Below, in pieces: positions 9,341-16,365 of a stretch of 64,000 bases of DNA (position 1 is the first letter of the stretch; each line of letters starts with the position of its first letter). The stretch is from positions 62,001 to 126,000 of the forward strand of contig NZ_FRAV01000003.1 in assembly GCF_900142445.1 (NCBI RefSeq), read 5' to 3'. A program made the translations under genes and the position numbers. The notes below the pieces were generated by a model, which had not been told where the DNA came from, ran no database searches, and was given only the letters and a program-made list of their open reading frames with translations. This stretch comes from Chryseobacterium polytrichastri (lineage in GTDB: Bacteria; Bacteroidota; Bacteroidia; Flavobacteriales; Weeksellaceae).

Positions 9341-9377
9341 CAAATATATTTGCAGATAACTTTTATTCTTTTCAAAA
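9341..9377 (-). promoter_or_regulatory. Promoter of candidate small RNA 2
   Basis: TATATTTG on the minus strand (plus 9341-9348) matches TAnnTTTG exactly. TTTTG (plus 9373-9377) is 24 bases upstream, slightly longer than the usual -33 spacing. Confidence 0.45.
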
Positions 9378-9480
9378 CAAAGGAAAAAATTTAAGCCTTA
9401 AAAGACTCGTTCTTTATGATAACAAGCGAGGTTATTTATATTTCAAATATATCGTGTTTCACTTAAAAAAGTCATACTGC

Positions 9481-9556
9481 ATATCTACTGATAATATTCA
9501 ATTTGGTGATAGTTAATTGATTAATGAAATTGCAGTAGTAATTATGCAGTAGATAT
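9481..9556. repeat. Long imperfect intergenic hairpin
   Basis: ATATCTACTGATAAT (9481-9495) is complementary to ATTATGCAGTAGATAT (9541-9556) apart from one extra base, and CAATTT/AAATTG pairs inside. It lies in the gap before the NTF2-like gene and is followed by TTTTT. It could be an RNA structure in the leader of that gene or a decayed repeat. Confidence 0.45.
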
Positions 9557-9626
9557 TTTTCCTGTGTTTTCTTAATCCTGTAATTGTCATTAAAAAAAGA
9601 TCCATAATAAAAACAATATAAAAGAA

Positions 9627-10019
9627 ATGAATACACAAGAATTGGTAGAAAAAGAGATCTTCGATTTTCATGAAAATATTGAAAATTGGTTTACAAAAAA
9701 TACAACAGATAAAGAAGCTCTGCTTTCAAGTTTATTGCAGAATTTTCATCCTGATTTCAAGATGAAAGGGAGTAGAGGAAATGAATTGGATTACGAAGGT
9801 TTTGCAAGTTGGTTACCTTCTGCTTTTGGAAGATTTTCAACAATGGAAATTAAAGTTTCGGATATAAAGATTCAGCTTTCAGATAAACATGCGTTGGCAG
9901 AATATGTAGAAACTCAAAATGCTGATGGAGAAATGAATACCAGAAAAGCTTCTGCCGTTTTTTTTATTGAATCAGATCATAAGATCCGTTGGTATCATTT
10001 ATTGGAAGAATGGATATAG
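9627..10019 (+). CDS. NTF2-like (SnoaL/DUF4440-type) small protein
   Basis: A 130-residue cytosolic protein with the layout of NTF2-fold proteins: an N-terminal helix pair (VEKEIFDFHENIENWF), the LLSSLLQNFHPDFKMKG segment, a helix with F/W residues (YEGFASWLPSAFGRF), then beta strands ending WYHLLEEWI. Such proteins serve as small-molecule enzymes, binding proteins or immunity factors, and the sequence does not tell which. It is a single-gene unit preceded by a 450-base gap that holds candidate small RNA 2 and a long hairpin. Confidence 0.7.
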   Translation: MNTQELVEKEIFDFHENIENWFTKNTTDKEALLSSLLQNFHPDFKMKGSRGNELDYEGFASWLPSAFGRFSTMEIKVSDIKIQLSDKHALAEYVETQNADGEMNTRKASAVFFIESDHKIRWYHLLEEWI

Positions 10020-10050
10020 AAATCAGGCAACCTAGCTTAATTTTGAATCT

Positions 10051-10150
10051 GAAAAAATCCGGAGCCACGGCTCCGGATCAAAAAAAACAATTGGAATGAT
10101 TGATAATGAATAAAAACGACTATCTTAAATATTGGGTAATACCAATGATT
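10051..10150 (-). ncRNA. Candidate small RNA 3 or long 3' UTR with terminator
   Basis: ATCCGGAGC/GCTCCGGAT (plus 10057-10065 with 10070-10078) is followed on the minus strand by TTTTTT, so it terminates leftward transcripts. Upstream on that strand are a U-rich unpaired linker and a hairpin ATTGG/CCAAT (plus 10131-10146), the same order as in small RNA candidates 1 and 2. No clear promoter is visible, so it might instead be the 3' UTR of the lipoprotein gene that ends 190 bases upstream. Confidence 0.4.
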
Positions 10151-10343
10151 ATTGAATAAAATCAACTATCATTCTTTTAAAAAGCTTTGTTTTTCATACC
10201 ACAAGAATCTTTAATTTTGACCATACTTTTCCTATAACCCTTTATGAAGCTATAGATTATGAAACGAAATGATAGGGGAGTTGTAGGTGTAGAAATTAAA
10301 TAATTCGAGCAGAATACGAATGATCAGCTCTTAAAGAATAGAC

Positions 10344-10745
10344 TTATTTGTACTTGATGAAAGTAGCCTGAACTTTCTTGGTCTTAATATTATTGCTGAT
10401 AGAGCCTCCGGTGTAGGTGCTGTTTTTGCTTCCGTGTTTTGTATTTCCAAAATCACTTTTTGAAGTTCCGGTTACTTCTTCCGTTAGTTTCATAATAACA
10501 CCGTCTGCACCTTGTGCTTTTCCAAGTTCAATAACTTTTTGTTGTACTGCATTTAATGAGCTGAATCCTTGTCCGATATCAGTGGTGCCCATTACTTCAT
10601 GTTCTCTTTTAACATCGTTAGCCTCGAAGTAAACATCTACATTCTGAGTTGGGGAATATGTTTTCCCAAAGTAAGAAGGTGTGCATGAGGTGGCTAGTGT
10701 CAGTGCGAAAATACCGACAGATTGAATCAATGATAAATTTTTCAT
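10344..10745 (-). CDS. Small lipoprotein of unknown function
   Basis: Residues 1-20 are a lipoprotein signal peptide with the lipobox ending ATSC at Cys21, so the protein is anchored in a membrane. The mature part is about 112 residues: a beta segment (VDVYFEANDVKREHEVMG), a helix (SLNAVQQKVIELGKAQGADGVI) and a Ser/Thr/Lys-rich tail. The AQGADGVI phrase recalls small YbjQ/DUF4156-like proteins, but I cannot assign a family. It lies downstream of the LytTR/LytS pair on the same strand with a 44-base gap and could be cotranscribed with it. Confidence 0.75.
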   Translation of the reverse strand: MKNLSLIQSVGIFALTLATSCTPSYFGKTYSPTQNVDVYFEANDVKREHEVMGTTDIGQGFSSLNAVQQKVIELGKAQGADGVIMKLTEEVTGTSKSDFGNTKHGSKNSTYTGGSISNNIKTKKVQATFIKYK

Positions 10746-10789
10746 TTTTTAAATTGTAAATTAATTGTTAGAAAATATTTTGAATTGTG

Positions 10790-11536
10790 TTAGATGGATG
10801 ATGTAGGATTGGGGTCTTCCTTGTTTTTGTTGGTGATTACTTTTCCCATCATCTGGCTCATGAAAATATCCTTATAGGTTTGTCCGATCGGAATTTGATT
10901 CTTTGTGAATTCCAGTTGCACAAGATTTCCGTGGATCATAATAATAAAAGGAACAGCAATAATGAAAGATTTGTGGATTCTCAGGAATTGGTCAGCGGGT
11001 AGTTTTTCTTCAAGTCCTCCGATATTCAGAAGGGCGGTTACTTGCTCTCCGTCTCGGGTATGAAAACAGACGTATTTGCCTTTTCCTTCTATGTAAATAA
11101 TGTCATTTATTTTGATCTTTAAGAGCTTGCCTTTATATTCTGTTTTTACCAATATAAAATCATCGATCTCTTTTTTAGGTACTGAAATAGCTTCCTGTGC
11201 ACGCTGTGCCGCTTTAAGAAATCTTGGAAAGAAAATAGGTTTCAGGAGATAGTCTACCACATTATGATCGAAACCTTCCATTGCGTATTCTCTGAATGCA
11301 GTGGTAAGAATCACTTTATATCGGTCATTCAGCAATTGAAGAAATTCGATCCCAGACATTCCCGGCATCTGAATGTCAAGGAAAATCAAGTCTACCTCCG
11401 TAGTATTCAATACTTGTAGTGCTTCTGCCGGATTGGTGGCCGTGCCCGCAAGTTTCAGAAATGGGGTTTGTTCAATATGAAGGGTTAGCAATTCTATAGC
11501 GTGTGCCTCATCATCTACTACGATACAATTAATCAT
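10790..11536 (-). CDS. LytTR-family response regulator
   Basis: DNA-binding response regulator of 248 residues. The receiver domain occupies residues 1-120 with acidic D8/D9, the phospho-acceptor D54 in DLIFLDIQMPG, and the conserved lysine in DYLLKPI. A LytTR DNA-binding domain follows at about 140-235 (ILVKTEYKGKLLKIKINDIIYIEG; FLRIHKSFII). The gene starts 3 bases after the stop of the LytS-type kinase, so the two form a two-gene system. Targets are unknown; the adjacent lipoprotein is a possible one. Confidence 0.93.
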   Translation of the reverse strand: MINCIVVDDEAHAIELLTLHIEQTPFLKLAGTATNPAEALQVLNTTEVDLIFLDIQMPGMSGIEFLQLLNDRYKVILTTAFREYAMEGFDHNVVDYLLKPIFFPRFLKAAQRAQEAISVPKKEIDDFILVKTEYKGKLLKIKINDIIYIEGKGKYVCFHTRDGEQVTALLNIGGLEEKLPADQFLRIHKSFIIAVPFIIMIHGNLVQLEFTKNQIPIGQTYKDIFMSQMMGKVITNKNKEDPNPTSSI

Positions 11537-11539
11537 AAC

Positions 11540-12589
11540 TTAAAGGTTTATAGTTATTTCATTTACATAATAATTTTCATCTTCTCTGATGGTAAAGGAA
11601 TGCTTGATTCCGTACATCAGCTGCAAACGTTGCTGTACGTTACCGAGTCCTATTCCTTTGGAAGGCTCTTTGGGGCCTTTCTTCTTTTTATTGCTTACCA
11701 GAAAATAGATCTTATTTTTTGTAGCTTCCAGATGAATGGTTACATGGTTGTTTTCATCGTTAAGGTCGCCATGTTTAAAAGCATTTTCAACCAAGGTTAC
11801 CAAAGCCAAAGTGGGAACATACGCTTCATTATCTTCTATGTGTTCATAATATTTCACTTTGAGGTTATGATTAAATCTGATCTGATTCATTTCTATCACC
11901 TTTTTCATATGTTCAACTTCCAGTGCTAAAGGCACTTTTCCAAGCTCATCCCAATCATCCAATGCGTAACTCATGATTTCAGAAAGTAAAAGCACGGCAT
12001 GGGCGGCTTCAGGATTTGTTCTTAATGTTTTGGTATAAATAAAACTCAATGAATTAAATAAAAAATGCGGATTGATTTGATATTTAATGGCTGAAAGCTC
12101 AGCTTTTAATTTTTGTTTTTCCAACTCTTCTCGTCGCTTGTGCATCTCGTTTGAGGTGATAATTACAGCGAAAAAAATCGATATAAAAATGATTAAAATA
12201 TCCAGACAGAAGGCTGTTAATAGAAACGTATTTGGAGTAACATATCCATTGTCTGTAGGTTTCGGACTGCTTATACAGAAGTTCCAGAAATACTCATAGA
12301 TCGTAAGAACTGTAAAGAATAGAAGTCCCTGCCATCCTATTTTTTTCCATTTTCGGGTTTTTATTAAAGGAATGGCCAAGTGGTAAATAAGAACATAATA
12401 AACAAAAGCACCCTTAAGAATAGTATGAATAATATTAACATACAGCATACTCCCTATTCCAAATTGCTTTAGGGTTGTTTCTAAACCTTGTAATTTTACA
12501 AGGAACAAAAACACAGCAACGCTCCAGGTCGTATAAACTGCTAAGGTGATAAGTATCTGCTTCCATTGCCTTTTCATGAACTCTATCAT
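11540..12589 (-). CDS. LytS-type sensor histidine kinase
   Basis: Inner-membrane histidine kinase of the His_kinase (PF06580) class. Four hydrophobic segments fill residues about 10-150 and are followed by a coiled-coil linker (KRREELEKQKLKAELSAI). The phospho-acceptor is H175 in QINPHFLFNSL. The ATPase part shows LVENAFKHG (N box) and GIGLGNVQQRLQLMYG (G box). No extracytoplasmic sensor domain is present, so sensing is probably within the membrane. It is the partner of the LytTR regulator 3 bases downstream. The second Met (residue 5) is an equally possible start. Confidence 0.92.
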   Translation of the reverse strand: MIEFMKRQWKQILITLAVYTTWSVAVFLFLVKLQGLETTLKQFGIGSMLYVNIIHTILKGAFVYYVLIYHLAIPLIKTRKWKKIGWQGLLFFTVLTIYEYFWNFCISSPKPTDNGYVTPNTFLLTAFCLDILIIFISIFFAVIITSNEMHKRREELEKQKLKAELSAIKYQINPHFLFNSLSFIYTKTLRTNPEAAHAVLLLSEIMSYALDDWDELGKVPLALEVEHMKKVIEMNQIRFNHNLKVKYYEHIEDNEAYVPTLALVTLVENAFKHGDLNDENNHVTIHLEATKNKIYFLVSNKKKKGPKEPSKGIGLGNVQQRLQLMYGIKHSFTIREDENYYVNEITINL

Positions 12590-12961
12590 TTTCTTCTCTT
12601 TGTTTTTGTAATTTTTTATGAATGAAAATTACATTGTTTTTATTTTGATGGTGCAATATTAGCAAATGTCTGGATGATGATAAAATATAATACACAAACA
12701 GTAGGATTCGGGACATCAACAATAGGATTGATGTTGTTTTGTGTACATGAAGAGGAGGATTCTATTTCGTTATGTCAAATTTTAATAACCACTTGAATTG
12801 ATTGTTGATGAAATAAATACATGAATTTGTATTAGTTAAGTAATATTTTAATTAAATTAGTCACTAGAAAAGGATAAAATATGGAGTAAGCGAATCGAAT
12901 AAGATTTGGAGAAGTCATTTTATGGTAAGTATAATAAGTATTCACAATTAAATAATAATAT
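12590..12961. other. Divergent intergenic region
   Basis: About 370 AT-rich bases separate the LytS-type kinase from the methyltransferase and must hold both promoters. TAATATTG followed by GCACC on the minus strand near 12650 is a 7/8 match to TAnnTTTG ahead of the kinase. I see no ORF, repeat or RNA hairpin worth calling. Confidence 0.35.
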
Positions 12962-13843
12962 ATGGAAACAACAGTACTTCTTGAAAGAATGAATACAATA
13001 ATTTCTCATGAAGGTCCAGCACTTGAAGAGTTTGACGAGCTAACAATGATGATAAATGAATTGGCTCGCCAAGTTCATGAAAGTAAATTGACAATTCATG
13101 AAATACAAGATCTTATAAATAAATGTAAATCTCTGAAAGATTATAAATCGATTATGGGGCATATTTTAACCAAACCTCATGGATACGCTGGGGATTTCCA
13201 TATTATTGATAGGTTATATACTAAGGAGACTTCCTCCAAATTTCCAAAATGGGATAGGTATACCGTTTCAATCCCTTCGGCACAAGCGGTTAGAAACAGA
13301 AAAGATTACTTTAAGAAAAAAGTGTCGCAAAGTTTGAAAGAGGGAGGATCTCTTTTAAATTTAGCGAGTGGGCCGGCACGAGATCTTTATGAATTATATA
13401 ATGAAAACCCTAAAATAGCTATTGCAACTACTTGTGTAGAAATGGATGAAAAAGCTATTATGTATGCAAGAATTTTAAACAGGCCCCATTTAGATAAAAT
13501 TACATTTATCAAAAAGAATATTTTTCGTTTCAATACTGATGAAAAATTCGATATCATTTGGTCTGGTGGACTTTTCGATTATTTTGATGATAAAGCATTC
13601 ATTATGTTAATGAAGAGGTTTAAAGAATGGCTTAAAGATGATGGAGAAATCATTATAGGGAATTTTAATGAAGATCATAATCCAAACAGAGTATATATGG
13701 AGTTTTTTGGTGAGTGGTATTTAAACCATAGGTCTGACGAAAAACTATACGATCTTGCAAAGCAGGCAGGATATGATGGATCTAAGATAAGCATTGGCCG
13801 GGAGCCAGAAAACGTAAATCTATTTCTTCACTTAAAAATATAA
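12962..13843 (+). CDS. PhcB-like SAM-dependent methyltransferase
   Basis: Class I methyltransferase of 293 residues. The SAM-binding motif I is LLNLASGPARDL at residues 131-142, with an acidic CVEMDE motif II and IIWSGGLFDYF at the motif IV position. The N-terminal helical region carries KPHGYAGDFHIIDRLY, a signature I associate with the family of Ralstonia PhcB, which methylates 3-hydroxy fatty acids to the 3-OH-PAME/3-OH-MAME quorum signals. That substrate is inferred from resemblance; no PhcS/PhcR/PhcQ-like partners are adjacent. It is monocistronic, convergent with the exporter gene and shares its terminator. Confidence 0.75.
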   Translation: METTVLLERMNTIISHEGPALEEFDELTMMINELARQVHESKLTIHEIQDLINKCKSLKDYKSIMGHILTKPHGYAGDFHIIDRLYTKETSSKFPKWDRYTVSIPSAQAVRNRKDYFKKKVSQSLKEGGSLLNLASGPARDLYELYNENPKIAIATTCVEMDEKAIMYARILNRPHLDKITFIKKNIFRFNTDEKFDIIWSGGLFDYFDDKAFIMLMKRFKEWLKDDGEIIIGNFNEDHNPNRVYMEFFGEWYLNHRSDEKLYDLAKQAGYDGSKISIGREPENVNLFLHLKI

Positions 13844-13845
13844 AG

Positions 13846-13880
13846 AAAAAGCAGAGATTAGTTCTCTGCTTTTTCTTTTT
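13846..13880. terminator. Bidirectional terminator
   Basis: AAAAAGCAGAGA (13846-13857) pairs with TCTCTGCTTTTT (13863-13874) and is flanked by A and T runs. It serves the methyltransferase gene rightward and overlaps the last codons of the exporter gene on the other strand. Confidence 0.85.
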
Positions 13881-15066
13881 TCAATGTTTTACTCATGATA
13901 AGGATAATACCAAAAAGTAAAGAGGAAATAATAAAATATCGCCAACCCAGATCTTTTTGTTCGCTTACGTTTCCACTTACCGAAATAATAAAGCTGGTAA
14001 GAGAAGTAATGATATAGACCAATCCGCCCATTAATCCACCTGCTGTTCCTGCATTCTTAGGGAAATACAACATACTTGTCGTAAAAAAGGATGTAAATAA
14101 GATCCCCGAACAAATATGAATAAAAAATGCAAAAGGAATCGTAATGTAAAGACTCTGTGCGAAGTAACTTACTGCAATTAAACTCGCTATTAAAACCAAT
14201 TGTATAATAACAGGCTGTAAAATACGAGATTTAAAATCTAATGCAATTCTCTTTTTCCCAATGAAACCGCCAATCATCCAAGAGAATCCTAAAATTAATG
14301 TACAATATCCAATAACAACCGGAGTGAAGTGGAAAGTATTTTCAATGATAAAAGGTCCGGTAATATTAAACAACATCACAATCGAATAACTTAATCCCAA
14401 AATAAAGATTCCCAACATAAAAATGCGGTTCTTCAACATGATTTGATAGAGTTTGATATTCTCTGAAAAACTGACTTTCTTCTTTTCAGGTAAACTTTCT
14501 CCACTGAAGAATAATTCAAAAAGAAATATGGCACCTGCGTAAAAGGCCAGGAAATAAAAGTTGGCATGCCAGTTAAATAACTTCTCAAGATAACCGCCAA
14601 GAAATGGCGCCAGGATAGGTCCACAAGACCAGACGATTGTGAAATAGCTTAGATAGTGTTTCACTTTTTCGGCGTCATAAATATCTACGAAAATAGCACG
14701 GGTCGCCACTACCAGAACAGAAACAGCTGCTCCCTGAAGTATTCGGAGGAGGCAGATCAACAAGATACTATTCGTCATCGTAATCAAAAGACTGCTGATG
14801 ATCAAAAAGAATAAGGCTACCAATTTAGGTCGATAACGCCCGATATTATCTAAGATATTTCCTACAAATAACTGACAGATCCCATAACTCAGTAAATACG
14901 ATGTTAACGTGATCTGGATGTCTTTTTCCGAAACCTGCATTCCTTTGGCCATCGATGGAAATGAAGGTAAATAAATGTCCGTTACAAACCCCGAAAGCGG
15001 GATGGATATAAAGGCCATTATCGTAACTAATCTGATGCGTTTCTCAGATGCTTCTTTCAACAACAT
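13858..15066 (-). CDS. Bcr/CflA-family MFS drug exporter
   Basis: Major facilitator transporter of 402 residues with about 12 membrane segments. The first loop has the family-typical TDIYLPSFPSMAKGM, and the motif A region reads GNILDNIGRYRPKL. RILQGAAVSVLVVATRAIFVD and WSCGPILAPFLGGYL match the conserved helices 4-5 of drug:H+ antiporters. It would export small toxic compounds across the inner membrane. The gene is 90 bases downstream of an AraC-type regulator on the same strand, a common regulator-exporter pairing. Confidence 0.9.
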   Translation of the reverse strand: MLLKEASEKRIRLVTIMAFISIPLSGFVTDIYLPSFPSMAKGMQVSEKDIQITLTSYLLSYGICQLFVGNILDNIGRYRPKLVALFFLIISSLLITMTNSILLICLLRILQGAAVSVLVVATRAIFVDIYDAEKVKHYLSYFTIVWSCGPILAPFLGGYLEKLFNWHANFYFLAFYAGAIFLFELFFSGESLPEKKKVSFSENIKLYQIMLKNRIFMLGIFILGLSYSIVMLFNITGPFIIENTFHFTPVVIGYCTLILGFSWMIGGFIGKKRIALDFKSRILQPVIIQLVLIASLIAVSYFAQSLYITIPFAFFIHICSGILFTSFFTTSMLYFPKNAGTAGGLMGGLVYIITSLTSFIISVSGNVSEQKDLGWRYFIISSLLFGIILIMSKTLKKEKAEN

Positions 15067-15156
15067 GTTTATTCATTTTTTAACGATACAAAAATAGAGA
15101 AAGTATCATTAATATGAATTTTAAAAGACAAAGTAAAAATTACAAAATTCAAAGAA

Positions 15157-16071
15157 TTAAACAGTGCTCTTAAATTTAAGCGGAGAAGTATTGGCGTGCT
15201 TTTTAAAAAAGTTGTTGAAATGAGAAGGTTCATCAAATCCCAGTGTATAGCCAATTTCCGAAATATCCCAATTGGTGTATTTCAGTAGATTTTTAGATTC
15301 CTCAAACATTCTTTCTTTTATGATTTGAGTGGTTGTAAGATTGGCGACTGATTTTACGGAAGAATTTAAATGATTTACATGCACATTAAGATGCTCTGCA
15401 AAGTCTGAAGCAGTTTTTAATGTTAACGGATAAGCCGGAGAATCCAACGGAAACTGTTTGTTGAGAAGCTCATCAAACAATCGGTATAATCTAATGTTGG
15501 CGGGAAGTTCATTAGGATCAATGTCTTCCATGCGGTTTTCTAAGGCAAGGTGTAAAACGGATGCCAAATGATTTTTAATACTGTTGCATCGAAACGGATA
15601 AGAAGAGTTATTCAACTTATACATCTGCTCAAAATAGATGGTGACAAGTTGAGTTTGTTCTTCAGTTAAAAAAACAAGTGGCATGCTCCATTCTTTAAAG
15701 AGAGAGGTTTTCTTGAATAATTTGAACTCTGAATTTCCATTAAAAAACTCCTGATTAAACAGGCAAAAATAACCTTCTTGCAAATCTCCGTCACATTCCC
15801 ACGAGTAAGGAATATTGGGAGAAGGAAAAAATAGAGCAGGACGATCAATATACAATTGTTGCTGCCCATACTGAAACGTTCCTTTGCCAATAATAAAACT
15901 GATCTTATAGTAATCCCTGCGATTATAAGGACTTTTGAAACTGCAATACTTTCGCATAGAAATATTGAAGTGCGATTTTCCTGTTTCAAAATCATCAGTA
16001 TCAAACATTTTATTTTTGTTTTCTCTGATCCGTTTGTAGTAATCTGCTATAGTTTCTAATTGATCGCTCAT
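15157..16071 (-). CDS. AraC-family transcriptional regulator
   Basis: Regulator of 304 residues. An N-terminal cupin-like sensing part (YNRRDYYKISFIIGKGTFQYG) is followed by the C-terminal double helix-turn-helix at about 205-304: LKTASDFAEHLNVHVNHLN, then DISEIGYTLGFDEPSHFNNF, ending TSPLKF. It lies upstream of and codirectional with the MFS exporter, which it probably controls. It is paralogous to the regulator at 46398-47336, sharing YNRR(D/K)YYKIS and most of the HTH region. A minus-strand TATATTTG lies 20 bases upstream of the start. Confidence 0.92.
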   Translation of the reverse strand: MSDQLETIADYYKRIRENKNKMFDTDDFETGKSHFNISMRKYCSFKSPYNRRDYYKISFIIGKGTFQYGQQQLYIDRPALFFPSPNIPYSWECDGDLQEGYFCLFNQEFFNGNSEFKLFKKTSLFKEWSMPLVFLTEEQTQLVTIYFEQMYKLNNSSYPFRCNSIKNHLASVLHLALENRMEDIDPNELPANIRLYRLFDELLNKQFPLDSPAYPLTLKTASDFAEHLNVHVNHLNSSVKSVANLTTTQIIKERMFEESKNLLKYTNWDISEIGYTLGFDEPSHFNNFFKKHANTSPLKFKSTV

Positions 16072-16090
16072 GATGCAAAATTATAAAAAT

Positions 16091-16098
16091 CAAATATA
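16091..16098 (-). promoter_or_regulatory. -7 element upstream of the AraC gene
   Basis: TATATTTG on the minus strand matches TAnnTTTG exactly and lies 20 bases before the regulator start at 16071. No TTG is found at the expected -33 distance. Confidence 0.45.
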
Positions 16099-16241
16099 CT
16101 AAATGTGCTTTGAATTTTGAATTATTTTCAATGAAATCATTTATTAATCTGATAATCTATAAAAGTTGGTTATTTTTTACCATAGATCGAAGATTTTACG
16201 GAGCCAGAAGTCACGATTTTTCAATGGATGTAACCATCCAG

Positions 16242-16318
16242 TTTGTCATTCCGGAGGAATCTCAGCAAAGTAATTAAAACACTTTATTTGATAGTTTAGA
16301 TTCCTCCGGAATGACAAA
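16242..16318. repeat. Palindromic intergenic repeat, family 1 copy A
   Basis: TTGTCATTCCGGAGGAATCT at the left end is perfectly complementary to the right end (16298-16318), with a 35-base spacer. The arms are 21 bp. Copy B with nearly the same arms is at 20260-20342. There is no T-run after the structure, so it is not an ordinary terminator. Confidence 0.85.
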
Positions 16319-16343
16319 CTAAACGTATGTTGAGCGCTTAAAC

Positions 16344-16365
16344 TTTTGTCTCTTTTGTGGTTAAA
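16344..16365. repeat. Partial copy of palindromic repeat family 2
   Basis: CTTTTGTCTCTTTTGTGGTTAA is the same end sequence that bounds the elements at 22054-22228 and 29890-30084. Only one end is visible, directly before the stop of the helicase gene. Confidence 0.6.

Noticed and set aside
10051..10080. Terminator for the rightward NTF2-like gene
   Set aside because: On the plus strand the stem is followed by CAAAAAAAA; the T-run is on the minus strand.
11501..11929. 142-codon ORF opposite the LytS-type kinase
   Set aside because: It is antisense to a clear kinase gene and its translation shows no family features.
12435..12722. 95-codon minus-strand ORF overlapping the kinase start
   Set aside because: It is out of frame with the kinase and mostly overlaps it; the sequence looks non-coding.
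16242..16318. Palindrome as a rho-independent terminator
   Set aside because: The loop is 35 bases and no T-run follows; the repeated arms fit an intergenic repeat better.
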